A stretch of 64,000 nucleotides of DNA from Clostridium sp. M62/1 (GCF_020736365.1 NZ_CP085988.1:3576001-3640000); one strand, 5' to 3'. Numbered from the stretch's first letter, positions 1 to 9,990 are shown. Notes: generated by a model not told the origin, from the sequence alone. Numbers and translations are program-made.

Positions 1-216
1 GTCCTGGGTGATAGTGAAAGAGCATGTTCCGTTTTTCTGTCCGCTGCAGGAGGTCTTTCCCGGAGTTACAACGGGCTCGCCGCAGCATTTGGTGTACGTC
101 ACTCCTGCTTCTGCGTAGGGAGTAATAGTCACAGGAACGCAGATGGATGCGCTCTGGTAGCCCGTAGCAGGGCAGGTCTGGTTCTCAGTCTCTGTTTTTA
201 AAATATCGTTATTCAT
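1..216 (-). CDS. Small Cys-rich protein, 5' part only
   Basis: An ATG at 216 preceded by AAGGAG opens a reading frame of 72 codons that runs off the left edge without a stop, so only the N-terminal part is present. The visible product is polar and contains paired and spaced cysteines (KCCGEPV, later SCSGQKNGTC) and Thr/Val-rich beta-like stretches. I do not recognise a named family. The look is that of small secreted or spore/cell-surface Cys-rich proteins of Lachnospiraceae, but this is only an impression. It lies upstream-to-downstream with the Mrr gene on the same strand, about 80 bases away, and may be co-transcribed. Confidence 0.6.
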   Translation of the reverse strand, partial: MNNDILKTETENQTCPATGYQSASICVPVTITPYAEAGVTYTKCCGEPVVTPGKTSCSGQKNGTCSFTITQD

Positions 217-295
217 GATAAATTCTCCTTCAAAATTAATAGGTTCATATTACTTTATGAAGGATGGGACTTGTTTGTTACCGTACCCTGTGTTC

Positions 296-1240
296 CTATA
301 TTCCCTCGTCTCCGAAGAAATCCGTATCCATCTTTTTTATTTTATACACATACTCTGTGGTGACGCCGAAATCGTACTCAATCATCAGCTCTGTCAGCCT
401 CCTGCCGTCGACCAGAATCACCTTTGTCGTATGCTGCTTTTTGGCGTAAGCCGCGGCATCTTTTGAAAACTGGGCCGTTGTGATAAACAGCCCCTTTGTG
501 GCGCCCTGACCGGCTAATGCTCCTACAAATTTCTGAATCTCCAGTCTTCCCACCGTTGTGTCGGGGGCCCACTTTTTCGCCTGAATATAAATCAGATTAA
601 ATCCCAGTTTATCCTCATAGATAATGCCGTCTATCCCCTCGTCGCGGCTTGACTGGGTCACGGTTCCTGCCGCAGGCTCCCCGTATCCCAGAGCCTTCAG
701 AAGCCTGACCACCATTTTCTCAAAAAATTCAGGCGTCTGTTCACAGACTGCCGAAAGCAGTTCATCTGCCAGCTTGCTGTTGATCTCTGCGTGAGCCCTC
801 TCCAGTATCTCCTGGGGGGTCTCTGAGACGGCATCCTCCCTCTTGGCCTCTTTTTTCTTCCCTGTCAGGGCAGGAGGATGGGAAGGCGCAGGTTCCCCCT
901 CTCTCCTTTTAAACTCCTGAAAGGAGGGATACCTTTCCAGTACAGAATCGTCAATGACCTCTCCCGACTTAAAAAGCCGTTCTCCTTCTTCTGTAATCCG
1001 GAATTCTGCCCGCTTGGGGCTTTCTATCAGCCCTGCTTTTTTCAGATACGTCCTGCACCATCCCAGCCGGTTAAGCCACACCGGCTGCCTGCCGCTGGGC
1101 AGCATCTGGGCCATCTCCTCCTCTGTCAGTTCAAAATCCCGGATCACCTGCTCCTTAATATCCTTAAGGGTATGTACCTTTCTGTCTGACAGGGCCCTTA
1201 AAAATGAATGGTACATCTCAAAATATTTTGGCACCGCCAT
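296..1240 (-). CDS. mrr: Mrr-type restriction endonuclease
   Basis: This is a 314-residue protein of normal Mrr length. Residues about 1-95 form a winged-helix Mrr N-terminal domain (GWCRTYLKKAGLIES), probably the DNA reader. Residues about 165-300 form the Mrr catalytic domain of the PD-(D/E)xK fold, with the conserved RDEGIDGI and IQAKKW segments that provide the acidic residues and the QxK lysine. Mrr enzymes cut DNA carrying methylated bases in foreign DNA. The start is fixed by a GGGAGG ribosome site. It sits next to an IS3 remnant and the giant RT gene, which suggests a small defence island. The joining linker (about 100-150) is charged and low in complexity, as is usual for the family. 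Confidence 0.9.
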   Translation of the reverse strand: MAVPKYFEMYHSFLRALSDRKVHTLKDIKEQVIRDFELTEEEMAQMLPSGRQPVWLNRLGWCRTYLKKAGLIESPKRAEFRITEEGERLFKSGEVIDDSVLERYPSFQEFKRREGEPAPSHPPALTGKKKEAKREDAVSETPQEILERAHAEINSKLADELLSAVCEQTPEFFEKMVVRLLKALGYGEPAAGTVTQSSRDEGIDGIIYEDKLGFNLIYIQAKKWAPDTTVGRLEIQKFVGALAGQGATKGLFITTAQFSKDAAAYAKKQHTTKVILVDGRRLTELMIEYDFGVTTEYVYKIKKMDTDFFGDEGI

Positions 1241-1384
1241 CAGTTCACCTCCCAGTCCTTTTCTCTCCCCGATGATACAGCAAGTATATCATATACTCAG
1301 GAAACTTTGAAGCGTCTTTAAATGGGGTGAAATCAGTGGCATGCAGACATTTTTAGACTGCTATGCCTATACTCCTTCTATAAT

Positions 1385-2040
1385 CTAGAGGACTAGGTCC
1401 TCCGAGTGTTGATTTGATTTGATCTTTACAATACCAATACATATAACTGTCTATCTCCTGGATAAATGCCTCTACACTATATTGAGCCCAATTACGTCCA
1501 TAAAACAGTTCTGTTTTGAAATGACCAAAGAAACCCCCACATGCAGAATTATCTGGTGAACAACCTTTCTTGGATATAGATCGTGTGAAGTTTGCATCTT
1601 ACATTATCTGAATTCATTCCGATCAGCGATAGTGGCATCCTCTGTCAGAATATACAATCGTTTTCTCGTTTGATTTAAGTATAGCAATGGCATTCCTCAG
1701 CATAGTATTTACAAGTTCTGCGTTCAGAGAAGTACCTATTGTCTAACTTACTAGCATACCGTCAAGGCAGTCGATTATCGGAGACAGATATATTTTTCCA
1801 GCTTTTATAGAAAATTCTGTAATATCAGTAAGCCATTTCTCGTTTGGTTTGGCAGCACGGAAGCCTCTATCTATAACATTCTCCACAGCCGGTGTTATTT
1901 CACCTTTATAAGAGTTGTATTTCTGTCTGAGTTTTCGTCTGATTATTAGATTCTCTTGCTTCATAATACGGCGAACTACTTTTTCAGAAGCCTTTGTACC
2001 TTCATAATACAAAATAAAAAGTGAATATCTCTCTTTTCTG
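1385..2040 (-). pseudogene. Decayed IS3-family transposase (orfB)
   Basis: Reading the minus strand from about 2040 down to 1385 gives broken pieces of an IS3-type OrfB integrase. The first piece (2012 to 1743) has SEKVVRRIM, EKWLTDITEF (first catalytic Asp) and DCLDGM. After a stop, further pieces in the same general order read VYSDRGCHYR, SISKKGCSPDNSACGGFFG (the second Asp/Asn region), and ELFYGRNW. Several stops and the missing N-terminus show that the gene is dead. The terminal inverted repeats could not be recognised. It lies between mrr and the giant RT gene and is evidence of past mobile-element traffic at this locus. Confidence 0.85.
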
Positions 2041-2163
2041 GGTAGAATCTGCTTTTCAAATTACATTTCTGATTAAATTCCGTCTTACACTGCAAACTAA
2101 ACCATTTCTGGTTCCCATACCCTTTTCCAAATTAATTGTTTTATCATCTTTTTTATGATATAT

Positions 2164-2192
2164 TTGACATAATACAACAATATTTTCAATAT
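2164..2192 (+). promoter_or_regulatory. Probable sigma-A promoter of the giant RT gene
   Basis: TTGACA at 2164-2169 and CAATAT at 2187-2192 are separated by 17 bases, about 20 bases before the start codon. The leader would be very short, which argues for constitutive low-level expression. The -10 box is imperfect. Confidence 0.5.
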
Positions 2193-2211
2193 TTTGACAA
2201 GGAGAACCCAT

Positions 2212-5200
2212 ATGGCTGAATCTTATCTCAGTTACATCAAACATAACGTCAAAATCAGGGACATCTGTCGTATCCTTGGTATCCCTGTCTACTCCGGCAC
2301 TTCCGGCGATCGGTGTTCCTGCCCCTTTCATGACGATCACACTCCCTCTATGTACCTTTATAACGACTCAAACCTAGCTTATTGCTTTTCCTGTCAGAAA
2401 AGCTGGGACAATCTGGAGTTTATCGGTGAAAAGCTGGATTTAGACTTTCAGGGACGCCTTTCATGGATGGAAAAACATTTTCCCGAGCTTTTAAAGCAAA
2501 AGAAGACTTTCCCTGTTTTCCCCCAAAAAACTCTTCAAAGCGGCTATGATATTGCATTTCAGGCGTATTCCAATATGTCAGATAAAGAACAGCGCCTGCT
2601 AAAGGAATTTTGTGGTCATCGCGGCTTTGAAGAACCGTTTTTTGAAAAACAATCTATTTTCTGTGCGGCAAAAAATAAGCTGTCTTCTCTCTACTGCCGC
2701 AGTGAAAACTCAACTGATGCAAATTTAACTATAGAGGAGAGGCTAAAGCTTGAAGACTGCAAACTGGTCATAAAGCTTCCCTGGCAGGAAAGGCAGACGG
2801 CGCCCAGGTACAGCGATCATTTTTCCCGCGACGGCATTATTATTCCTCTCAGAGATTCCTCCGGCAAGCTCGCAGGGTTCGCTCAGCGCGCCCTTGATGG
2901 CACACAGCCCAAATATCTGTTTTCAAAAAATCTTCCGAAGAAAACTCTGCTCTATGGGATCGACTCTCTCAAAAAACGGCTCTCGGCTGCAAAAGCAAAC
3001 CAGAAAACAGATATTTTTATCGTGGAGGGAATCTTTGACGCCCTGCGCATTGAATCCCTGGAAAAGAAAAATATTTCTGCTCTGGCTGTTCTGGGAAACC
3101 GTCTGACTAAGACTCAGGCAGGGGAGCTTCAAAATGTTCTGTCCGGCAGCAGCGGACTGTCTATCCATATCTGCATGGATGCTGACCGTGCTGGAAGAAC
3201 CGGAAATCTCGAAACTCTGAAAAGTCTCTGGGCATATTCTGATTTCATGAAATACTATATAGACTTTTGGGTTCCGCTGGGAGAAAAGGATCCCGATGCC
3301 GCCATACAGGCCGCCCTGAAAACTCCATCCGGCACAGGTGCTTCCTCTAAATCCGGCAGCAGCAGGGCAAAAAAGTATTTTAAAAGGTTGTCTGTGTTTG
3401 AGTATATCGTATACTGTCTTCTGCCAGCGGACAATGAACTCCTCCTGTCCCCCCTCACCTCCAAAAGCAGCGTCAGAACAGCCTATCAGAATCTTTCCAC
3501 TGAGGCTAAGCTTCTGTGCCTGAGCCGAGTCCGCTACCTCTTTTCGCACAGCACATGGGATGAGATCTTCCACCTATATGGCAGTATCATCGCTGATTCG
3601 AACCATTCAGGAATGCAGAGCTCCGGCAATACCTCTGCAGATTCTGAAGCATTTTTCTACCGTCTGATTCATGCTTATGTTACAGACTCCTCCGTAGGTG
3701 AAAATGACAGAACTGCTTTCGCAGTCCCGGCTGTTCCCTATGATGCCATGTATCACTTTAAAACTGCCCTACAGATTGCAAAAACAAGCTACGACCGAGA
3801 ATCGCTCCCCCTGGATCAGGCATCCTGGGAAAGAATCCTGAGCTGCGCCGATACCTTTTTTGCTTTTTTCAGAGAAACCTTTGAGGAACACAGAAATATA
3901 AAAATTCCGCTTTTGAGCATTTACTACCCCAAAAAGCTGAATGAATACAGGATGAAATCTGTCTACATCCACGAAAGACTGATTCTTCAGCAGTATATCC
4001 TAAATGAGCTCCTCAGGGCTGATGACAGAAACTGTGAGGCTCTGGTTCCTGCTGTCCGTTACAGTCAGAGCACTGGCCGTCTGTACACTACCTTTTGGAA
4101 CCAGACAGACGAAACTGACGATACCTTGAGCTTTGCCTACCAGATTGATATGGATGTCCTGTCCGGGCAAAGCGATCTGGAACACGGAATGTTCCGAAAC
4201 TACTATGACTGCTGGAAGGGGTATATTGAATATATCCAGGACGGTATTTCCCGTTTAAACAGCGATAATGTCTACCGGGTCAAACTGGACATCCGGGGAT
4301 ATTATGACCATATTCCCAGGTACGCGGTGAGAAATGTTCTGTTTAAAACTATCAGCGAATTGATCCGGATCGACAATAATAAATTTTCCCTCTTCTTCGG
4401 AAAAAATAGCGCAGAAGAAAGTATCGATCTGCAGGAAAAAGCAGAAACTGTCACCCGCTGGATCCTAGATGAATTGTACGAACCATATTTCTATGATCCT
4501 CAAACAGGCGAAAGGCGAAAAAAAGACCATTCAACAGTTGGTATCCCTCAGGGTCCAAACCTTTCCGCCTATATCGCCAACATCATTCTGTTTGATATGG
4601 ATCAAAAAATCAGGCAGTACATAAAAAAAGTGAATCCCGCTGACTCGGAGAGCCCAATCCAAGTGCGCTATGCACGCTATGTAGATGACATGATTATCAT
4701 AGCCTCCAATGCGCGTGATCTGAATCATATAAAGGATTTAATTCTGAATGAGCTCTATTCCATGGGACTTACCCTCAGTCCCAAAACTGATCAAGAAGAC
4801 AGTATTTCCAAGGAGGAAGCCCTGGAATGGACGACCAGTGAGAAAGGAGGCCTCGGGGTTTCTGCTTCCTTCGATTTTCCTGATGATACTCTGGACGACA
4901 CGCTAGATGACCTCGACGGCTATGAGGTAACTGACCGAAGAAGCGCTCTCAAACTGCTACAGAGTTCTCTGTATCTTACCGATGACGAGCTTTTATCCAA
5001 AAAGATTGATACAAAGCAGTTTATCCAGACTCTGTTCCGGACAGAGGAAATCCGTTTCGGTGACATGGTGCGAATCTCTGAGATTCTGCTGTTAAAACTA
5101 TCCTCTTCCCACTTGCCTGAGTCAACAGCTGATCCCGTTCCCACTCTTCTGGAACAGTTTACAGAGCTTTGGAAGCTGGGACGGCAGGAGAGTCCCGAAG

Positions 5201-8200
5201 GTTCCCTCTTTCAAAGCGAGGGTATCGAAATTTTCGCCTTTATTGAGGGATGCGGGAAAATTTTAAAGAGCAGGTTCTCTCTCCGCTTCCGAAACCAGCC
5301 CAGGCAGGATGCCTGTAAGAAAATTTCGGAATACTTTCGCCAGGAGAACGGCCTCTCTGCCATAAGCTGTATACTGCAGAAGCAGACGCTTCTAGCTAAA
5401 AACAGATGGATTCTGCTGCTTCGCCTGGCAGAGATTTGCTCTTATCTGCAAGTTTCCGGAGCGCAGATTCGCTCCGAGCTGGTGGGTCATGTGCCTAATG
5501 AATATACCTACAGGTGGTTCTATGCCCTAGAAGAGCATGCCTCCTGCTCCTTAAAGACAGATTTTCCAAGGTGTACAGAGGAAAAAACCCTGACTGACTT
5601 TCACCATGCTGTTTCTCTTCTTTCTGCTCTTTCTCTGCCCGACCGCGAATCAAAAGAAGCGCAGAAAGCTAGCAAGGATTCTTCTTCTGATGAGATTCAG
5701 CAATATAATGCAGTTCAGGAGCGCTTTAAAGAAATACAGTCAAGCCTGAGAGAAAGCTCGGAAAGCACGGTATCCACTGGATCTTCGACCATGCTAGGCC
5801 GATGCCTGAATTGCTGGTTCTCCAATCAGGATACACCGCCGGACACAGAAGGAAATGCAGGACTCCTCTCTCTGTCTCTCCTTACGCTTCTGGGCATAAT
5901 ACAGGATTCTGTGAAGGCAGACATTATATCTCTGATTCCAGAATATCAGAATCATTTATTTCAGGTACGGGATGCCTGGAGTTACTGTCTCCCTATCCTG
6001 CCAGGCGTCGGTTATCCAGGCCTTATTATGGCAAAGGCTTCCATGGATGTAAATGCAAGCTATATCTTGATGCGTACTGATTTTATCAGCAGCCCGATGG
6101 TAGAACCTAGCAAAAACTGGGATGAAACTGCGCCTGACAAGAACTCATCTGCTTCTTCTGCTTATCATTTATATAAAAGCAGCCTTAAGGCAGGTTTTGT
6201 CCCCCTGGATACACTGATTCCTGCCTTTGAATACGACGCTCTGTCACCCGACAAGTGCCAGATTATGTTTAAATGCCTAGTTCAGCTTTACAAACCTTTA
6301 TATGAAATGTTCAAAAAACTTGCAAAAATTGCTTCCACAAAAATAGGCAGCATATCGAATACAGAATATTCTGTTATTCTTTCCAAAAAGCATATTTTTG
6401 TCAGGAAGTCTGCCGGTAGTTCTCCTTTTGAAATCCAGGCTATCGCCTACCTGCTTCCAAAAAGCACAGCCGGCGATGGTGTCCTGATAGAACAGGGCAA
6501 AGGACGTTTTTCCTTTAAACCGCTGTATGGAGACGGAATATCTCTGTGGAAAGTCGGCTGGATCCTGAGGGATATTTGCAGTTTTGACGCCCTGCGGTTA
6601 AAATTTTTCAATATGGAAGCTCCCACGTCAGACATCGAACTGCTGGTCTCCATGATGGAATACACCTTTAACCGCCTGACAGGAAGCAGCGCCGCCGCTC
6701 TTAATGCCCACAGAAGCCTTCTATCCTACGAATGTTCTGTCAACAGGGCGCTCTCTATAACAGAGCAGTTTCTGTCCTGCCCGAAAGATCGGGCTGTCCT
6801 TCTGGAAGAGAATGCTGCCGTTGATTCCTTCATCAGCTATCGGATGAATATTGCGGGAGGGTTATCAGCTCCCTGGGAATTCAGTTATTTTGCTGCGGTC
6901 TGGGCCAAGTCCTATCTTCGAAGCGGATTTACACGCCTTATGAAACTGGCGCAGCAGGAACCCTGCCGTACCAAAACAAATTCCTGCGCACTCCGCCGCG
7001 TCCCCTTAAGCTATCTCTGCCTAGCTGACAGAATCATGGAGCTTGCTGCAAAGCTGCCGGAAGGCAGCCATTCCTGCAGCGGACTTAAGGTTCTGGAGTG
7101 TGGACTCAGAGCTGACGCCGCTCTGATCCAGCTTCGTATGCAAACCCTGGAGCTTTTGGAATCCTTCAGCTCAGAACAGATGGAGCATTTAAAGAAACAG
7201 TCCGAAGAGCTTCCTCTTTCCGCGCTCGGACTGGACGATACCCAGCCGCTAATGTTTTATAACGCTGAATTATACCCTCTTGTCAAGAATCTGCTCGATC
7301 GCAAACATGACAGGGCTGTCGGCAAAGTAACTCATCTGGGCTGGATTGTCCTCCTGAAATGGCTTCTGGATTTTGACAACTGTGACGCAGACGGAACACT
7401 GACAGGCTTTCTGAAGGACTGGTGCGGCAGGCTTACCAGATATGCGGATTCCAAAACAGCGCAGGATGGTTCCACAAAGCCCCAAGAACTCCCCTTCCCA
7501 TTTGAGCAGATGGAGTCTTTTCTCTCCCTCTGGACAAGGGAAAATACCGAAACCTTTTTTGAAAGCTGCTGTCAGATAGATCAGAAAACAGGCACTGCCG
7601 TCCAGACAAAGCATACTGACTTTCAGTATATGCACGCTGCAAACAAATTCGTATCTGTCATAGTGGACGGAAACATGATGAGAAAGCCAAATTATTTTCT
7701 CACCTTCAGCAAGCTGACAAACGCTCTGATTTCAGTGGAGGAGGATGAGAGCGGGCAAAAGGTTTATACACAGAGCGTCAGAGGAGGAACCGTTACCGGT
7801 ATTTCTATCGTGGAAATCCGTCTGGGTAAAATCATTCAGAACTGTGAAAAAGCATGTACAGAGCAGAAACAGATGCCTGCAAAGCAGGAAGAGGAGCAGG
7901 CAGAAAAATATTCCGCCTCCCTGCCAGAGCTTCCGCAGGCGGCTTCGGAGCAGGTAGAAAAAACGGCGGCAGAAACAGCTTCTGTTTCCTGCCCTCCCCC
8001 TGAGCCGCCTCAGCCTCCTGAATGCGAAACGTCTTCTCCAGTCTCCCCCGAAGGCGCAAACCCTGCCGAAAAATTGGAGGTGCTTCTGAAAGACAGCCTG
8101 AGAAAACGGACAAAACGTTTTTCCAACTATGACCGGATTGCCCTGTTTCAGTTTGACACAAAGAGCAGTTATTATCATCCCTGTACAGAGATCTGCAAAT

Positions 8201-9885
8201 ATGCCCGCACATGCAAGGGAGTGGAAGCTGATACAGATACGCTGGAATACAGCTGTGAAGAATTTCGCCGGCAAAAGCTTCTGGAAAAGGTCCTGGAACT
8301 CTGTGAAGCCCTGAAAATTGACATTCTCCTGCTGCCAGAATACTCGGTACGCCCGGAAACTGTCCGTTTTCTACGGGAATTAATGGAAAATAAACATAAA
8401 AGGGATCCTTCCTCCTACACTTTTTCTATCTGGGCTGGAACATTCCGAATCCCTCCGAACTATCAGTTTGACAGCGACACCTTCCAAGAACTCTCAGGAA
8501 GAACGGACATTTTCCACTCTGCCGTCCTACCGGTTATTATGCAGGTTCCGGGAAGCGAAAATTTTGCTGCTTACTGCCGCAGATTTAAAAAATATCCATC
8601 CGTTACACTGAATGAGGATATTAATACTTATGTTCCTCATACGGAGCCGTACAAACCTGTCACCGAAGCAATATGGACAGAAAAAAAATATCAAACGGGA
8701 GAATGTTTAAAAGGAAGTCCGCACCTTTACTTTGACGCAAGAGATCACGTGACAGAGCTGATCTGCGCTGAGCTGTTCGCCCTGTCATCTCCGGGAAACA
8801 TGATGAGCTTTGCAGACCGTTCCTACCAGCTTTACCGGCAGTATGCGTGTCCTGAGCCTGCTTTGGGGGATGCCGCTGAAAAAAGTCGAGCAAAAAATGA
8901 AAATGACTTCTTCAAGGCAGCGATGGACGACATTCGCCTGTATGGGGAATCTATTTCTCTCTACAGAAAAGACAGCTGTGTCTGCCGTAAGTCTATTCTG
9001 CTGATACCTGCCTGCACAACCAGGGCGGCTGATTACTATATACTCGGGCAGGCTAACTACCTTGGCACAGGAACCAATACGGTATTCTGTAATGGTTCAG
9101 GCAGACTGGCTCAGGGAGGAAGCTGTTTTATTGGTCAGAATTCCTGGGACGACAGAAAAAACATGGGAGTGAAGGAGGATGCATTTCAGGTGACAAGTAT
9201 TTACCATGGACTTCTTCCTGGAATTTATCAACAGACCTCCAGTCAGCCTGGCAGGGGCGCTCTCGGCCCGAATGAGCAGGCCCTTCTGGTATGCGACGTC
9301 ACCCCTGAGCTCGATAAGCGCAGCCCAAATCCAGAGTCCATGAAAAATTCTCTTGAGCTGGTTGCGCACATTCCGATTCTGGAGGAACGCATCTACAGCA
9401 ATGAATGCCTGAGGTACTGCTGGTCAAGGGAGGAGGTTCCCCTTCTGGCATCTGATCGGAAAAAACAGTGCCAAATGATTCAGAGCTCTATACAACGCTC
9501 TGTACAGAGCACCAGAAACATGTTCGAGAACCTTAGCAGGCATTTAACTAATTGGAAGAACATAACGCCTCCGCTGTCCTTCAGCGATCCTGAACCATAT
9601 ATAATTTATGAGACATTGACTGAGCTGGGAAGGAAATACCATTCTGAATGGCTCGCGGAGCGCGGAAGACATTACTATCGCTGTCATCGTCTATTCCCCA
9701 GGTACTGGATTCCTGAAACAGCGCTGGACTGGCTCTATGTGGAAGTAGACTATTCAAAATTTATAGAAGCAGTAAACCATAAAGATGAAAAAGCGGGGAA
9801 TAACAAAAATTATCAGATTTCAGTTCCTCCTCTGGTGTCAGTTTCTCCGGAAAATGAAACAGATAAAATGGAACATAACAATTGA
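2212..9885 (+). CDS. Giant primase-TOPRIM-reverse transcriptase-nitrilase fusion, putative phage defence
   Basis: The ATG at 2212 has AAGGAG 7 bases upstream; an in-frame TTG at 2194 overlaps that site and is unlikely. The product is 2,557 residues. Visible domains in order: CHC2 DnaG-like zinc finger (CPFH at 37-40, CFSC at 58-61); TOPRIM (E272-G, D276, and DAD at 323-325); reverse transcriptase about 640-880 with motif A LDIRGYYDHI (D693), motif B GIPQGPN from 777, and YVDD at 823-826; about 1,000 residues of mostly helical unassigned sequence; a Pro/Glu-rich linker near 1885-1960; and a nitrilase domain about 1965-2330 with E2043 (LLPEYS), K2126 or K2127 and C2185 (ICAELF). A Cys cluster (1991, 1995, 2001, 2015) precedes it. 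RT-nitrilase fusions are known as defence-associated RTs (DRT1). The primase-like front end is the unusual part. All catalytic residues look intact. Defence function is inferred from family and context. Confidence 0.93.
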   Translation: MAESYLSYIKHNVKIRDICRILGIPVYSGTSGDRCSCPFHDDHTPSMYLYNDSNLAYCFSCQKSWDNLEFIGEKLDLDFQGRLSWMEKHFPELLKQKKTFPVFPQKTLQSGYDIAFQAYSNMSDKEQRLLKEFCGHRGFEEPFFEKQSIFCAAKNKLSSLYCRSENSTDANLTIEERLKLEDCKLVIKLPWQERQTAPRYSDHFSRDGIIIPLRDSSGKLAGFAQRALDGTQPKYLFSKNLPKKTLLYGIDSLKKRLSAAKANQKTDIFIVEGIFDALRIESLEKKNISALAVLGNRLTKTQAGELQNVLSGSSGLSIHICMDADRAGRTGNLETLKSLWAYSDFMKYYIDFWVPLGEKDPDAAIQAALKTPSGTGASSKSGSSRAKKYFKRLSVFEYIVYCLLPADNELLLSPLTSKSSVRTAYQNLSTEAKLLCLSRVRYLFSHSTWDEIFHLYGSIIADSNHSGMQSSGNTSADSEAFFYRLIHAYVTDSSVGENDRTAFAVPAVPYDAMYHFKTALQIAKTSYDRESLPLDQASWERILSCADTFFAFFRETFEEHRNIKIPLLSIYYPKKLNEYRMKSVYIHERLILQQYILNELLRADDRNCEALVPAVRYSQSTGRLYTTFWNQTDETDDTLSFAYQIDMDVLSGQSDLEHGMFRNYYDCWKGYIEYIQDGISRLNSDNVYRVKLDIRGYYDHIPRYAVRNVLFKTISELIRIDNNKFSLFFGKNSAEESIDLQEKAETVTRWILDELYEPYFYDPQTGERRKKDHSTVGIPQGPNLSAYIANIILFDMDQKIRQYIKKVNPADSESPIQVRYARYVDDMIIIASNARDLNHIKDLILNELYSMGLTLSPKTDQEDSISKEEALEWTTSEKGGLGVSASFDFPDDTLDDTLDDLDGYEVTDRRSALKLLQSSLYLTDDELLSKKIDTKQFIQTLFRTEEIRFGDMVRISEILLLKLSSSHLPESTADPVPTLLEQFTELWKLGRQESPEGSLFQSEGIEIFAFIEGCGKILKSRFSLRFRNQPRQDACKKISEYFRQENGLSAISCILQKQTLLAKNRWILLLRLAEICSYLQVSGAQIRSELVGHVPNEYTYRWFYALEEHASCSLKTDFPRCTEEKTLTDFHHAVSLLSALSLPDRESKEAQKASKDSSSDEIQQYNAVQERFKEIQSSLRESSESTVSTGSSTMLGRCLNCWFSNQDTPPDTEGNAGLLSLSLLTLLGIIQDSVKADIISLIPEYQNHLFQVRDAWSYCLPILPGVGYPGLIMAKASMDVNASYILMRTDFISSPMVEPSKNWDETAPDKNSSASSAYHLYKSSLKAGFVPLDTLIPAFEYDALSPDKCQIMFKCLVQLYKPLYEMFKKLAKIASTKIGSISNTEYSVILSKKHIFVRKSAGSSPFEIQAIAYLLPKSTAGDGVLIEQGKGRFSFKPLYGDGISLWKVGWILRDICSFDALRLKFFNMEAPTSDIELLVSMMEYTFNRLTGSSAAALNAHRSLLSYECSVNRALSITEQFLSCPKDRAVLLEENAAVDSFISYRMNIAGGLSAPWEFSYFAAVWAKSYLRSGFTRLMKLAQQEPCRTKTNSCALRRVPLSYLCLADRIMELAAKLPEGSHSCSGLKVLECGLRADAALIQLRMQTLELLESFSSEQMEHLKKQSEELPLSALGLDDTQPLMFYNAELYPLVKNLLDRKHDRAVGKVTHLGWIVLLKWLLDFDNCDADGTLTGFLKDWCGRLTRYADSKTAQDGSTKPQELPFPFEQMESFLSLWTRENTETFFESCCQIDQKTGTAVQTKHTDFQYMHAANKFVSVIVDGNMMRKPNYFLTFSKLTNALISVEEDESGQKVYTQSVRGGTVTGISIVEIRLGKIIQNCEKACTEQKQMPAKQEEEQAEKYSASLPELPQAASEQVEKTAAETASVSCPPPEPPQPPECETSSPVSPEGANPAEKLEVLLKDSLRKRTKRFSNYDRIALFQFDTKSSYYHPCTEICKYARTCKGVEADTDTLEYSCEEFRRQKLLEKVLELCEALKIDILLLPEYSVRPETVRFLRELMENKHKRDPSSYTFSIWAGTFRIPPNYQFDSDTFQELSGRTDIFHSAVLPVIMQVPGSENFAAYCRRFKKYPSVTLNEDINTYVPHTEPYKPVTEAIWTEKKYQTGECLKGSPHLYFDARDHVTELICAELFALSSPGNMMSFADRSYQLYRQYACPEPALGDAAEKSRAKNENDFFKAAMDDIRLYGESISLYRKDSCVCRKSILLIPACTTRAADYYILGQANYLGTGTNTVFCNGSGRLAQGGSCFIGQNSWDDRKNMGVKEDAFQVTSIYHGLLPGIYQQTSSQPGRGALGPNEQALLVCDVTPELDKRSPNPESMKNSLELVAHIPILEERIYSNECLRYCWSREEVPLLASDRKKQCQMIQSSIQRSVQSTRNMFENLSRHLTNWKNITPPLSFSDPEPYIIYETLTELGRKYHSEWLAERGRHYYRCHRLFPRYWIPETALDWLYVEVDYSKFIEAVNHKDEKAGNNKNYQISVPPLVSVSPENETDKMEHNN

Positions 9886-9990
9886 GCAGACGGGCTGAAC
9901 CATCACTCCCTATTGAAAGCAGAGTAGTTATTCTCTTCTCGGATAACAGGAATAACAGGACATAGCAAAATAGCCCTCTCAGAGAATATC
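9886..9990 (+). other. 3' flank of RT gene with mutually exclusive inverted repeats
   Basis: This stretch contains GTTATTC (9927-9933) pairing with GAATAAC (9950-9956), and alternatively TATTCTCT (9929-9936) pairing with AGAGAATA (9981-9988). It could be an RNA structure belonging to the RT gene or just mRNA tail. No function is claimed. Confidence 0.3.

Noticed and set aside
4288..4700. Group II intron or retron as source of the RT
   Set aside because: No intron domain V, maturase or HNH part and no msr-msd-like repeat pair is seen. The RT is embedded in a larger fusion with primase and nitrilase parts.
7732..8274. 180-codon minus-strand frame within the giant RT gene
   Set aside because: Antisense to the Pro/Glu linker and nitrilase domain; composition is that of a shadow frame.
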